From the NCBI GenBank assembly GCA_964478165.1, contig CAYZGU010000011.1, positions 1-64,000 of the forward strand: DNA of 64,000 bases, written 5' to 3'. The DNA is from CAYZGU01 sp964478165. GTDB taxonomy: Bacteria; Poribacteria; WGA-4E; JAJDTR01. The position numbers and the translations under genes were made by a program. Within the stretch, counting starts at the first letter, position 1, and each line of letters begins with the position of its first letter. The notes below the pieces were generated by a model. That model had not been told where the DNA came from. It saw only the letters and a program-made list of their open reading frames with translations, and ran no database searches. Positions 1-9,472 of the stretch are shown in pieces.

Positions 1-1
1 T

Positions 2-115
2 GGTAACGAGGGGTCTGATCAGTATATACAGGCTTTAACCGATCATCCACTCATGGAATCTGTCAGTGTTCCAATTGGTAAAAAGATTGAAGTAAGTACC
101 CGGCGGTTAGTGTAA
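2..115 (+). CDS. C-terminal end of a probable O-methyltransferase (partial)
   Basis: An open frame runs in from the left edge and ends at TAA 113-115, giving 37 residues. The tail pattern PIGKKIEVSTRR resembles the last beta-hairpin of class I SAM-dependent O-methyltransferases (COG4122-type), which commonly end in LPxGdGlxxSxRr. Only the C-terminus is present, so no catalytic or SAM-binding motif can be checked. The family is inferred from this short tail; the reading frame itself is plausible because it is uninterrupted from the edge. Confidence 0.4.
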   Translation, partial: GNEGSDQYIQALTDHPLMESVSVPIGKKIEVSTRRLV

Positions 116-649
116 ACTGATTTTCGATTCTTGGGATTTTCCAAGGGCACACGTAATCCTCGAATCCCACAATCTGTTTACCGTGGATCGTTGAAAAAGC
201 ATTTTGCGCCACCATTCACCGGTCCCTCCAACAGACTCTCTAGCACCAGAGAACAATAGTTCAACACGCTATCCGCTGAACCAGGAATAGTCTCCATTTG
301 CAAATTTTCCTTGGAGTAAGTGTTATTCATTGAACTAAGGAGCGTCTGACCTGCCAGAACTTCACAGGCTGCGAACGTTCGATGAACAATCCACAATTTC
401 GCACTTCACTTAATAGTGCCGCGTCTGAGCGCGTTCAAGTAAACTTGTGGGCTAGTTCAAACCAGTGTCCTAACATTTAAGAATGACGTTAGGACGCTCG
501 TTGGATTTTACGTCCGATTCACGGCAAAACGTCTTTTCTGAATTTGATTATGCACACACTTACTCATAATACTTTTGATGACTCAATCGAATCGGAAGCG
601 ACGCAATTAAGACACCCGACGGACATTTAACCCTGGTGTTTCTGCGACT
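116..649. other. Intergenic stretch without a supported gene
   Basis: No frame has a ribosome binding site with recognisable protein. A 72-codon open frame on the minus strand at 178-396 has no family features. The region lies between the tail of the methyltransferase-like gene and a decayed dioxygenase and may hold further eroded coding DNA. Confidence 0.5.
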
Positions 650-1420
650 TTCTATTTTCTCTGGATTATGGGATAAACCCTTCCCCGATTTCCGTCACGA
701 GGCCGAAACACCCAAATTGCGGAAACTTGGACCACAGATGACAATGTGTGTGGCAATTCCACTGGCTTCACCAGCACGTCCTTGAGGTGGACAGGGACAT
801 GACCATACACATCATACCCGCTGCCATTCAATCTTAATCCGTTGTAGTGTTTGCACCAATGCGACGCCAAATCTTAATCATACATAAACACTGTCCATTT
901 TTTCAGCGATGGGTATTTCTTGCGGATTAGACTCGTGTCTAGGTTGGCATCCTGTATGATATATAATCGGTATGACTTGCGTCGCACCATTGTCAACCGT
1001 TAAGTCTGTAGGCGTCCAGAAAACTTGCAACTCTGTCAACTTTGGAATATCCTGAAACCGCCCACCCCAATGAAATGGCACACCGCGCTTACGCCACTTC
1101 ATCGCCGCGCCGTTCTCCAAAATAAAGTCTTTTCCTTGCATCTCTTCAGCAAGCACAACACCTGTTGAATGGATGCACTACGGAACTAGGTCCACAATGT
1201 AATCCAAGGACAGGCTCGTACTAATATATCCCTGCCACTTCTTCATCAATTGACCGAAAACGGAATCCATGTAGTTCCATTCCTCGCAATCAAACTATCC
1301 ATCGAAGTCACAATATCTTTCCTCCCCAACTGTATCTTGGCGTCGTCAAGATACGTGCCCCTCTTGCTTTTTTCGCAAAGACACGCTGACAGCTGCGACA
1401 TCTAGAATCAAATTCACCTC
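650..1420 (-). pseudogene. Decayed phytanoyl-CoA dioxygenase (PhyH family)
   Basis: The minus strand carries recognisable PhyH pieces broken by stops and frame changes. At 878-1156 the peptide contains VLAEEMQGKDF, a WxxxG/HWGG stretch at the position of the first metal-binding segment, and LTVDNGATQVIP, the hallmark PhyH segment before the usual GSH motif, which here reads as a disrupted sequence. Further upstream, around 1200-1290, weaker matches continue, and a GGAGG at about 1418-1422 may be the old ribosome binding site. The C-terminal third, 652-870, is poorly conserved. It sits at the 3' end of the sulfatase/PmoA operon. An intact paralogue lies at 61968-62783. Confidence 0.6.
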
Positions 1421-1487
1421 CAAATGCCTTTAATAACACACTACATCGCTCCACAACAGGACTAGTTCTTCAGAAATCTATGATTCT

Positions 1488-2891
1488 TTAATTATTGGCG
1501 CGGAAAGAATAGAGTACCGCATTGCTGAGGTAAAACTTTAGACGAATGCGCTGGCCACGGAAATCGGCCAGATCGCGCTCATTTTTCCACAGCATCTCAT
1601 GGCGCAGCGAATCCCCGCTGAAAATCATACTCGCCTCGCGCTCATAACCTCCTAAGACTTCCCCTTCGGCCGATAGTGCCTCCACCTGAATAGACCCGTT
1701 GGCGCTGGACGCATTGATTTCGAGAGTGTTCCCGTCCCACACTATCGGACGCGTCAGGAGCAATCCGCACTCCCCTGGCGGAGTCGCTCGTCCGATTAAT
1801 CGATCAAGCTTTGCGACTGCGAGACCTATAGCAGAGGTATTTGAACTTTCGGTGTGCACCGATTTGTAGCCCGTATAATAGAACCACAGCTCATCACCTA
1901 CCAACACGGGCCTACCGGAGATCACCATGCCCGAATCAAAATCCGATCCCTGTCCATGCTGCGCACCCAAGCCCAAAAAAATATCGCGCGTCGGAAGACG
2001 CTCCCATCTCTTTCCGTCTCGGCTAAAGGCTAATTGAATCTCAATGGTGGCGCTGGAGCTAGAATGGTACATCTGTAGCAAACCGAAATAGTACCCTTCA
2101 TATTTGAACACCGGCATCCCGTATAACTCGCTCGGGTCCAATTCATCCGGTACCAAGACCATTTCAGAATCGCTCCAATTAATCAAGTCGGGGCTTTCGG
2201 CTCTAGCAATTCTACGCTTCCAATAGCCAGCGTAGACGCTCGGTCGCATGTAAAACACATACTTACCAATATCATCATCCCAGAACACACAATTGGTCGT
2301 GTCACTCTCTCCTTCAATAACCGGATTGTGTTCAGACGGTTTCCAGTTTATGCCATCCGGCGAATAGGCCATGCAAACCCCAGAGCGTCCGGGCCATTCG
2401 CCCTCAATACCTCCATCCCGGACAACCTTTTCCCTCGTCGGCATATCAAATACATCGGTATACAACATCTTGTAGCGTTTAGCAGGATCCGGTTCGTTGT
2501 TCTCCTTCAATACCGTACCAAGGGTAGCCCACCATTCTCCCTGCATTATCAGATTATTCTTACTAGAGCCCTCAAATTCGACAATTCCGAGTTCAGGTTT
2601 ATCCCAGTTACACCCATTCCGCGATTCTGCGTAACATATCGAGTAGGTGTACCAGTTTTCTTCTTCATTCCGCCAACCGACATATCTAAAAACGTTATAC
2701 CACATCTTAAAGAGTTTCTCCTCCGCGTCAAACATCACATAACTTCCCCCGACACTTTTGTCTTCCCACGGACGGTCCCCCACCACCAACGGATTGGCCA
2801 TGCACTTGGCTGGTCTCATTACCTCACGTCGCAAATTCCACACGTCTTCGACGATGCACTCATCCACCAACAAATGCTTTCTCGCATTCAT
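1488..2891 (-). CDS. Glycoside-hydrolase-like five-bladed beta-propeller protein (GH32/GH43-like)
   Basis: A 467-residue protein if started at ATG 2891, which has AGGAG 12 bases upstream; a GTG at 2942 would add 17 residues. It begins LLVDECIVED, the usual opening of a widespread family of predicted sugar hydrolases in Planctomycetes, Poribacteria and Bacteroidetes. Repeated blade motifs are visible: SPDGINWK, SPDLINWSD and SRDGKRWERL, with aromatic-rich segments FKMWYNVFRY and FYYTGYK. No signal peptide is evident, so a cytoplasmic place is likely. It is the last intact gene of an operon with two sulfatases and a dehydrogenase, consistent with breaking down a sulfated glycan, though the substrate is unknown. 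The fold is clear but catalytic residues are not assigned. Confidence 0.75.
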   Translation of the reverse strand: MNARKHLLVDECIVEDVWNLRREVMRPAKCMANPLVVGDRPWEDKSVGGSYVMFDAEEKLFKMWYNVFRYVGWRNEEENWYTYSICYAESRNGCNWDKPELGIVEFEGSSKNNLIMQGEWWATLGTVLKENNEPDPAKRYKMLYTDVFDMPTREKVVRDGGIEGEWPGRSGVCMAYSPDGINWKPSEHNPVIEGESDTTNCVFWDDDIGKYVFYMRPSVYAGYWKRRIARAESPDLINWSDSEMVLVPDELDPSELYGMPVFKYEGYYFGLLQMYHSSSSATIEIQLAFSRDGKRWERLPTRDIFLGLGAQHGQGSDFDSGMVISGRPVLVGDELWFYYTGYKSVHTESSNTSAIGLAVAKLDRLIGRATPPGECGLLLTRPIVWDGNTLEINASSANGSIQVEALSAEGEVLGGYEREASMIFSGDSLRHEMLWKNERDLADFRGQRIRLKFYLSNAVLYSFRANN

Positions 2892-3007
2892 ATTTCTCAA
2901 AATCTCCTGTACTGCTGATACATAATTCCAGTTGAACCGCACGCAAAGGGTTTATGCGCGCACAGCAGCTGGGCTCGGCTAAGAGTGTAGAGATATTCAC
3001 CTCACAA

Positions 3008-4364
3008 CTAGGCCAGGAAAGCATCAACTTTCGCGCGTAGACGTTTCAAATCGGCACCGTACGCCGCGTCACCGATGAGGTTCTTAAGTTCCCCAGAATC
3101 AGCGGCGAGATCGAAGAGTTGCTCGGGCCAACCTTTACCCTCAAATCGGAAGTACTTCATGTGATTCTGCTTGACCATCGCTGATGGACCATTGAATGGA
3201 TGGTAGAGTTCACTGTATACTTCATTCAGCCAACCATCAGTTCGACCTTCCATGAGTGGCACCAGAAAACGCCCATCCAATCCATCTGGTATCGGTACAT
3301 TCGCAATCTCACAAAGTGTCGGAAATAGGTCCACCAGCGAAACGTTCTGACTAACACCTTCGACACCATTCGGAAATCGTTGCCGCAACGAGATGAAGAA
3401 GGGCACACGCACCGATGCATCAAAATATTGCTGCTTTTCCCAGAGCCCTTTTTGACCCAACATCTCGGCGTGATCCCTCAGAAATATGATTACAAATTCG
3501 TCGAGCACGCTCAGCTCCTCGAGTTTGGAGATGACCCGCGCATATTGCCTGTCCACCCATTCAATCATACCGTAGTATGCCGCCGTCGCCCGATGGGCCT
3601 CGCGATACGTAACATCTTCGCCAATCTTCACTTTGAAAAAGCCATGACAGTCGAACGTCTCAGGTACGTCTTCGACGTACGGCTCCACACAACCCATATA
3701 ATAGCTGAAAAGATCCTCTGGACACTGGTAAGGATAATGCGGACAATTGAGACTAACAGCCGATCAGAAGAGGTCGATCTCCTGATCGGTCGTGAACTTC
3801 ATCGACAAAATATTCATCTAGAAACATCAGTGCACCATCAACGGAATATTCGTCATGTTGCATCCAAGCCCCTTTTCCAACACGGGCGTTGGCAATTTCT
3901 TTAGCACTCGACCATTTACCCGTACCGGCTTCGGAAACGGTTTGAGCACAGTACACGGGGTCAGTCGCCAGCACATAGCCGTTCGGTCGCCGTACGTCTC
4001 GGCCAATGCGTTCGTGCCAACCGTGCATTTGATCGGGGCCAACAAAGTCCATATTTCCAGCACTAACCGTATGGTAACCGTAGCGCGAGAAGTGTCCGGG
4101 AATGGTCAACACCCCACTCGGCAGCGGACAATCGCAACCTGTGCATCCGCTATGTCGAGGGTACAAGCCAGAGAGAAAGCTTTGTCGCGCCGGTACACAA
4201 ATAAGCGAGAGCGTATAGGCATTGCGAAAATAGATGCCCTGATTGATTAACCGATTGAGAGTTGGGGTTCGAATCTTGACATTTGCTTCTATTGACATGA
4301 CATCAGCACGGTGTTCATCATCAATTAGAAGAAGAATATGGGGTTTATTTTCCATCATAACCAC
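3008..4364 (-). pseudogene. Sulfatase broken by a single frameshift
   Basis: Two adjacent minus-strand frames make one arylsulfatase-family protein. The first, from GTG 4364 (or ATG 4358), has ILLLIDDEHR, the metal-binding start, and CVPAR, the C-x-P-x-R formylglycine motif. It ends at a TAG after RPLLIGC near 3745. The second frame resumes at once with PHYPYQCPEDLFSYY and contains the downstream RDHAEMLGQKGLWEK segment (metal and substrate residues) and the usual C-terminal LFDLAADSGELKNL. One extra base near 3743-3750 explains the break, since removing it restores VSLNCPHYPY. It could be a true inactivating mutation or a sequence error. It lies 30 bases behind an intact sulfatase in the same operon. 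Confidence 0.8.
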
Positions 4365-4394
4365 TCGCCCTGCTCTCTCTACATCACCAAAGGA

Positions 4395-5813
4395 TTAAGC
4401 AACACCCCAACCGGGATACTTTTCGGGCGCTGCGAATTGCTGTCCCAATTCAAGGAATCCCCGCGGTCCCCTTCTTCCATAATCAAACGGATCATGAGTG
4501 GCTTCCATCCACCGGTGAAGTCGAGCCTCCATCTCTTCGAGAACAGGCCGAGACTCTATGGCATCAACAAGATTTACCATCTCCAAGGGATCTTCTAAAC
4601 GGTCAAACAACCACGGACCGTACTCGTTGGAAAACCAACGGGCATAGGTCCACCGCGAAGTACGGATGCCGCGCCAACGCCCCACCCAGCCATCACGATC
4701 TGGCCAACCGTTCGCCATGTTCTGAAGAAAAACAGATTCGGACGCACCCGGTGTTCGATCGGTATCAGGTGGTACTTCTTCGCCTCGCCACACGCCTGAT
4801 AAATCGCGTCCTTGCAAGCCACCTGGGACTGGTACACCGCACGCCCCAAGCATCGTCGGAGCTAAATCAATTGCTCCCATAAAAGCATTCGTACGAGTTC
4901 CAGATACCGTCACTCCCGGCCATCGTAGGACAAAGGGCACATGAATAGACTCTTCATAAGGAGTAGCTTTAGAAGCGCGCATCGAATCGTGCAACCAGAG
5001 ATCTCGTGGCTTCCCGTATCCATGGCTGGAAAGATGGTCCCCATGGTCTGATGTGTAGCACACAATGGTATTTTCATCCACTCCAAGACTTTCTAGTGCT
5101 TCTACAAGACGAGCCATTTGCGCATCGAGGCCAGTACAACAACCATAATAGTGAGAGATTTCCCTGCGCGCGAAATCGACCATCGCGTCCGGCACATTAC
5201 CTGGTACTTCCATATCAGCAGGATCGTATCGCCCATAAGCTTTCGGATAATCTTCGTAGGGCCAGTGGGGTGGTCGCCACGACACGAATAGCGCAAACGG
5301 ATCATCCGGTCGTTTGTCACAGTGCCTGCGCATAAATTGAATTGCCACATCGGTTTCCACTTCTGGCGCCCAACCGTCAACAACTTTAGGTCCCGACTCA
5401 TTCTCGAAATAGCTGGAATCGAAATATCCACCAGTATGCTGTGCAAAGAGATAATCCAACCCGTAACGTTCTGATTCCGGATAAGGACCTTTGCCCAAAT
5501 GAAACGTGCCGACATGGCCCGTGGCATAACCATGCTCTCGCAACTTACCCGGTAGAGTGGGAATGTCGCGCCGTGGGCGATATTCATTATCGATGACCCC
5601 ATTCTGCCAGGCGTAGCGACCGGTAAGCAGCATCGCCCGGTAAGGCGAGCACAGAGGATGGTTTGAAAACACATTGTCACACACCATCCCTTGGGACCCG
5701 AGCTTATCAATGACTGGTGTGCGAACAATATTATTTCCGTTGGCTCCAAGTGCGCTGTAGCGTTGCTGATCGGAAAAAACAAACAGTATGTTGGGACGTT
5801 TTTCACCACTCAT
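4395..5813 (-). CDS. Sulfatase (arylsulfatase/alkaline-phosphatase superfamily)
   Basis: A 472-residue sulfatase. The N-terminus NILFVFSDQQRY supplies metal ligands; residues around 55 read LCSPYRAMLLTGRY, containing the C-x-P-x-R motif whose cysteine becomes formylglycine. CYTSDHGDHLSSHG carries the second metal-binding DH. The C-terminal half has the typical LFDRLEDPLEMVNL. No signal peptide is visible, which is unusual for polysaccharide sulfatases and suggests intracellular desulfation of small sugars or reliance on another route. The start overlaps the stop of the upstream dehydrogenase by four bases, so the two are translationally coupled. Activity needs a formylglycine-generating enzyme, which is not in this window. 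Confidence 0.92.
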   Translation of the reverse strand: MSGEKRPNILFVFSDQQRYSALGANGNNIVRTPVIDKLGSQGMVCDNVFSNHPLCSPYRAMLLTGRYAWQNGVIDNEYRPRRDIPTLPGKLREHGYATGHVGTFHLGKGPYPESERYGLDYLFAQHTGGYFDSSYFENESGPKVVDGWAPEVETDVAIQFMRRHCDKRPDDPFALFVSWRPPHWPYEDYPKAYGRYDPADMEVPGNVPDAMVDFARREISHYYGCCTGLDAQMARLVEALESLGVDENTIVCYTSDHGDHLSSHGYGKPRDLWLHDSMRASKATPYEESIHVPFVLRWPGVTVSGTRTNAFMGAIDLAPTMLGACGVPVPGGLQGRDLSGVWRGEEVPPDTDRTPGASESVFLQNMANGWPDRDGWVGRWRGIRTSRWTYARWFSNEYGPWLFDRLEDPLEMVNLVDAIESRPVLEEMEARLHRWMEATHDPFDYGRRGPRGFLELGQQFAAPEKYPGWGVA

Positions 5814-6835
5814 CTCGAGTTCTCCCTTCCCTCACAAGGTCTAAATCGGGCAATCTGGTCGTCCACCCACGCACGGTTCGCATCGCGAGTTCGCCCGGCA
5901 TTGTGCGGTGTATGAACTACATTGTCACGACCCAGTAAAGGTGAATCTAGGGAAACTGGTTCAGAGGCAAAGACATCGGCAGCGAGAGCAAGTTGATCCT
6001 TGAGAACACGTCGATAAAGCGCATCCGTATCGCAGACAGCAGATCTGGTCACCTGAACAACTAAACTACCGTGCGGCAAAGCGTTAATCAACTCGGCAGT
6101 AATCAGTCCACGTGTATCATTGCTGAGCGGTACCAATGGTGTGAAGATTTCTGCATCCTTCACCAGCTCAGATAAATGAAAGCATCGTTCAGCACCAGCA
6201 ACGACGAAAGAGGCATCCGGTGCAAAAGGATCCCAGATTACCACCTCCGCACCCAACGCTGCGCACCACGATGCATAGCGGGCTCCAATATTACCCACAC
6301 CGACCACGCGCACGCGCTTCCCCGCGAGCGTGCCGTTGGTAAACCGGCTATCGTCGCCGAACTGTCCACCACGCTGTCCGGGTTTACCCACTTCGGGAAT
6401 ATACCCCCAGGGGTCATGGTTCTTTATCATGGCCGCATAAGTCTGGGGTATGCGACGGAGTGCGCAAAGTGTCAGTGCCAGGGCAAATTCGGATACTGAT
6501 TGTCCCCAATAGAGATCGGCTCGGTGCGGAATAAAACTCACGCCTCGAGCGACTGCGGACTCAATTCCCTCCGTCGATGTGTATCCGTTCATGCTCTGAA
6601 AGCACTCTTGAAGCCCGGAAAATGGTTCGAGGTCTTGAGAATCCGCAGGAAATCCCAGCAACACTAGTCGAGTAACCGAAGCAGGATCCGGCACCAGCTG
6701 CGGAGATCGTGCTTCTGAATCCTCGCTCCGATAGAGCTCACAACCACCAAGTTTCCCCCAACATTCGTACCAATAATCAGCAGAGAAAGGCCAATGTGCG
6801 TCAAAACGTTCGTGAACACAGATAACGGATCTCAT
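5810..6835 (-). CDS. D-isomer-specific 2-hydroxyacid dehydrogenase
   Basis: A 341-residue NAD-dependent dehydrogenase. I place the start at ATG 6835 because AGGAGAAAGGA precedes it; an in-frame start at 6880 would run deep into the upstream gene. The Rossmann motif is VGVGNIGARYASW. The three catalytic positions of the family are visible: Arg in QVTRSAVCDT, Glu in ADVFASEP and His in HTPHNAG. Such enzymes reduce or oxidise 2-keto/2-hydroxy acids, including phosphoglycerate and sugar acids. It overlaps the downstream sulfatase by four bases and lies four bases after the PmoA-like gene, so it is part of the same operon, where it could act on an acid released from a sulfated or methylated sugar (inference). 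Confidence 0.88.
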   Translation of the reverse strand: MRSVICVHERFDAHWPFSADYWYECWGKLGGCELYRSEDSEARSPQLVPDPASVTRLVLLGFPADSQDLEPFSGLQECFQSMNGYTSTEGIESAVARGVSFIPHRADLYWGQSVSEFALALTLCALRRIPQTYAAMIKNHDPWGYIPEVGKPGQRGGQFGDDSRFTNGTLAGKRVRVVGVGNIGARYASWCAALGAEVVIWDPFAPDASFVVAGAERCFHLSELVKDAEIFTPLVPLSNDTRGLITAELINALPHGSLVVQVTRSAVCDTDALYRRVLKDQLALAADVFASEPVSLDSPLLGRDNVVHTPHNAGRTRDANRAWVDDQIARFRPCEGRENSR

Positions 6836-6839
6836 GAAT

Positions 6840-7685
6840 TTATCCTTTCTCCTGCGCATACGCTGTCCACAATTTATCAATCTCCTCGACAGCTAATCGA
6901 CCACTGTGCAGGATTAAACGATAGCGATATCGGATTGACTCCCCGATTAACAGCTCAATATCATTGGGAATACAAGGAGACGGATTGATGCCGCGGCTCC
7001 CGTCGACACGCCACCTCGCTGGATGACCGGGATTGTTCGGATGATCGCAGGTCGTGATGCCAGCACCCATTTCGCTATCTTCGATGGGCATAAACAAATC
7101 CACCCAGGCAGCTGCTTGTTGCTCAGTGTCGTCATCGCGCAGACCCACCGAATTAAAAACGCTCGCATCGAGAGACTTACGGAACGGCATGCGGATGAAG
7201 AGGCCACCATATGCGTACTGTTTGATAACCGCATCCCTAGTCGCAAGAAGCCTCCAATCTAAGTCGAGGATCAGCAGGTCTTCAGCTGCAGTAAGCGACC
7301 AGACCTGTGTCTCGGCTAGAAGATGACTACCGTCCGCATGCCGCCAGACGGTCTCAATGGACCAGCGCGGCGGATCGGTATCCACAATGCGCGGTAAACT
7401 GGGTTGAATCAATCCGACGACGTGGCCGGGATGATGGCCGGGATAATGCCAAAAATCACAGCCGTTCACCGACGTGAAAGCAACTTGAATTCCATGTTGA
7501 TGCGGGTGATGTGAAGGACTATCCTCGGTTATGCATACCCTACCATCACCGATGCGGAGTGGATGGATGTAAGGCATCATCCCCGCGCGGGTGTTGTGTT
7601 GCAGAATCACCTTACCGACTGCAATGTCATCGATAAACAAACAATCGTTCTCAACTCGGAGATGCCAACGTGAAGTTGTAGACAT
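6840..7685 (-). CDS. PmoA-like protein (DUF6807 family)
   Basis: A 281-residue protein of the family historically labelled methane oxygenase PmoA (DUF6807), which is not a methane monooxygenase subunit. Typical features are the histidine-rich HHPHQHGIQVAF, CDFWHYPG and the later YGGLFIRMPF, WVDLFMP and CDHPNNPGHPARW segments. Members accompany sugar-catabolic and dehydrogenase genes in Bacteroidetes and Planctomycetes; the fold resembles galactose-mutarotase-like beta sandwiches, and no reaction is established. ATG 7685 is preceded by AGGAGAATAATTC. It is the first gene of the leftward operon, so the operon promoter should lie in 7690-7800. Confidence 0.82.
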   Translation of the reverse strand: MSTTSRWHLRVENDCLFIDDIAVGKVILQHNTRAGMMPYIHPLRIGDGRVCITEDSPSHHPHQHGIQVAFTSVNGCDFWHYPGHHPGHVVGLIQPSLPRIVDTDPPRWSIETVWRHADGSHLLAETQVWSLTAAEDLLILDLDWRLLATRDAVIKQYAYGGLFIRMPFRKSLDASVFNSVGLRDDDTEQQAAAWVDLFMPIEDSEMGAGITTCDHPNNPGHPARWRVDGSRGINPSPCIPNDIELLIGESIRYRYRLILHSGRLAVEEIDKLWTAYAQEKG

Positions 7686-7721
7686 GAATTATTCTCCTCG
7701 GTCTAGAAAAGACTTCAGGAT

Positions 7722-7775
7722 TAATGCGATGTAGCAAGAGGCCAACATTGTTTGTGAATATTGAATAACGCATTA
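7722..7775. promoter_or_regulatory. Inverted repeat upstream of the PmoA/sulfatase operon
   Basis: TAATGCG at 7722-7728 faces CGCATTA at 7769-7775. Extended, the two half-sites read GATTAATGCGAT and, on the other strand, GACTAATGCGTT. They lie 37-90 bases before the first start codon of the leftward operon, where a repressor or activator of a sugar operon would bind. No regulator gene is adjacent. Confidence 0.3.
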
Positions 7776-8599
7776 GTCACAAGATTTTGATTTTTTTCAA
7801 TATCGCCCTCGTGCAATCAAGTTCCGGCACAGAGGAAGAGTTATTGTGCAGTTGCCATTATTTGGCAATGCTAGGTAAAAATACCCTACAGGCAGCGGGA
7901 AATTGCTACAGTTTATTTTTCAGTATAGACGATGAGGCAAGCTCAATCACTAGAAAGAAATATACCACGGCATCGCACCTTCCGATAGTTCAGCTCAAGA
8001 TTGTCTTCCGTCATTCTCAATCCCTTTGTAAGACCAACGACAAGCGACAAAATGCCCATTGGGAAAAATCACACACCAGTTAGAGACACTGAGCATTGGT
8101 GGGGGCCACGACACACCCTCAGCCAGTCTATCGAGATTGGGCGTTTTATCCCCTAGATAAGCCCAGACCTCCCCAATTGCTCATGTCATCGACGGAGATT
8201 ACTGATGTTCTCAATTGGTCGGAGTGTTCCCCTTTCAGATGCCAACTATAACTGATACGCACAGCATCAGAAATTGTAGCATCCTGCGTTCCAGAAAAGC
8301 TAAGAGTAAATAATTAAACTAATTTGAGTTCAAACTACAGGCTCATCGCTTTGCCAGAAATTCGGGCGCGTTCACCTAGATATTGATGTGCCATGGCTCC
8401 TGGCACATCAATTATAGAAAGACCTCCCTTTATCGATGCAAGACACAAGCTTATTACCTGGCGAGTGATATCGATAACTCACAGTTTTAATGCTGTCGAT
8501 ACATCTTGCAAAAGAGCATTGATTTTGCCTATCTTGATGGTCCGCGCTGGACACTGTGAATCAAACGTCCCGTATTACTAAGGAAGGTCTAAGAACATA

Positions 8600-8669
8600 T
8601 TGGAAAACTTGAGCACGGCGGCAAAGTTTTCCAAAAAAGATTGACAGAAAAAACAAACTATGTTAGCAT
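8600..8669 (+). promoter_or_regulatory. Hairpin followed by a sigma70-like promoter
   Basis: TGGAAAACTT at 8601-8610 pairs with AAGTTTTCCA at 8624-8633; one more T-A pair extends the stem to 11, with a 13-base loop. No U-tract follows on either strand, so it is not a simple terminator. Seven bases later comes TTGACA (8641-8646), a 17-base spacer and TAGCAT (8664-8669), a perfect -35 with a 4/6 -10. The transcript would start near 8676, but no intact gene follows for 800 bases. Confidence 0.4.
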
Positions 8670-8945
8670 CGCGCCTGTCTAGACGCCCTGACGTTCACCA
8701 CCGAAGGCCAGCCAAATACAAGACTATAGTGTCAACAACCAGAAACACTTCATAACGGCAGACGATTGCAGCCGCTATTATTGAACTCCAGAGCTCCCAC
8801 GTTTTCCCAAACTCCATCTTAACTGGGTAAGGCAAAGCAAAGGATGAGAAAACCCGCCCGGATTGGGCACAGCAATTTTGGACAACCGTTTCAATCAAAA
8901 AGACACACTGACCTAAAACACCCGTGTTATCAGTCCTTCGGTGAG

Positions 8946-9062
8946 ATGCCAGTCCACCCCAAGGGAATTCCCTACCTCAACGCGCTTGTGGAAGACGGCC
9001 GAAAATTAGACCGCGAGCTTGCGGTTCAATTGTGGGAAGGACAGCGAGTCCTTGAAACTTGA
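8946..9062 (+). pseudogene. Unidentified coding remnant
   Basis: The frame gives MPVHPKGIPYLNALVEDGR and then a charged helix-like stretch ending QLWEGQRVLET. Composition looks like real protein, unlike the surrounding DNA, but there is no family match I can name, and no ribosome binding site. It may be a leftover of a deleted gene that lay downstream of the promoter at 8641. Confidence 0.25.
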
Positions 9063-9191
9063 TATCCCTAGAAACCTACTGTTGGGCAGATGCCCCTCCA
9101 CGACAACGATCAAAGCGGCTGAATACGCTAAGGACAAGTTGTTTTAAGTAGACCATGAACGATTTAGATGTGGTAACAGTGAGGAATTCTC

Positions 9192-9335
9192 ATGCACAAC
9201 AATTACCAAGCCAGCGAACCGGTCTCTGATGCGCCCACAAGCACCTCCCATGCCGGTGGAGCAGTCGAGAAATCGATTACAGATTCGGTTCGTAGATTAA
9301 CTGAGACACTAGGGCTAGTTTTGAGTTTCCTCTAA
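9192..9335 (+). CDS. Possible 47-residue ORF or gene remnant
   Basis: ATG 9192 follows GTGAGGAATTCTC, a fair ribosome binding site. The peptide is hydrophilic at first, with a Ser/Thr-rich segment (SDAPTSTSHAGG), then a helix-like VEKSITDSVRRLTETLG. No family is recognised. It lies 137 bases before the E1-alpha gene and could be a leader or an eroded gene. Confidence 0.25.
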   Translation: MHNNYQASEPVSDAPTSTSHAGGAVEKSITDSVRRLTETLGLVLSFL

Positions 9336-9472
9336 ATCTACAATAAGCCAACTGTAACAAAAACTCGAATCTCTGTGAATATCTAATACCGTTTGCATCT
9401 TAAGCTTTTTCCAGAAACAACAAGATTTGCATTTTTGCGATTTTTCAGTCGTGGTTGGATACGGAGGACTAA

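Larger units (their letters stand above)
7686..9472. other. 1.8-kb intergenic region between divergent operons
   Basis: No intact gene of normal size is visible between the leftward sulfatase operon and the rightward dehydrogenase complex. It holds a candidate operator (7722-7775), a hairpin with a sigma70-like promoter (8600-8669), a coding-like remnant (8946-9062) and a 47-codon frame with a ribosome binding site (9192-9335). The rest shows nothing I can name. Confidence 0.5.

Noticed and set aside
2328..2918. 196-codon plus-strand frame
   Set aside because: Antisense shadow of the beta-propeller hydrolase; no ribosome binding site and no family features.
4255..4285. tRNA-like T-loop (GGTTCGAATC)
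   Set aside because: It lies inside the sulfatase coding sequence and no cloverleaf can be drawn. No tRNA was found in the window.
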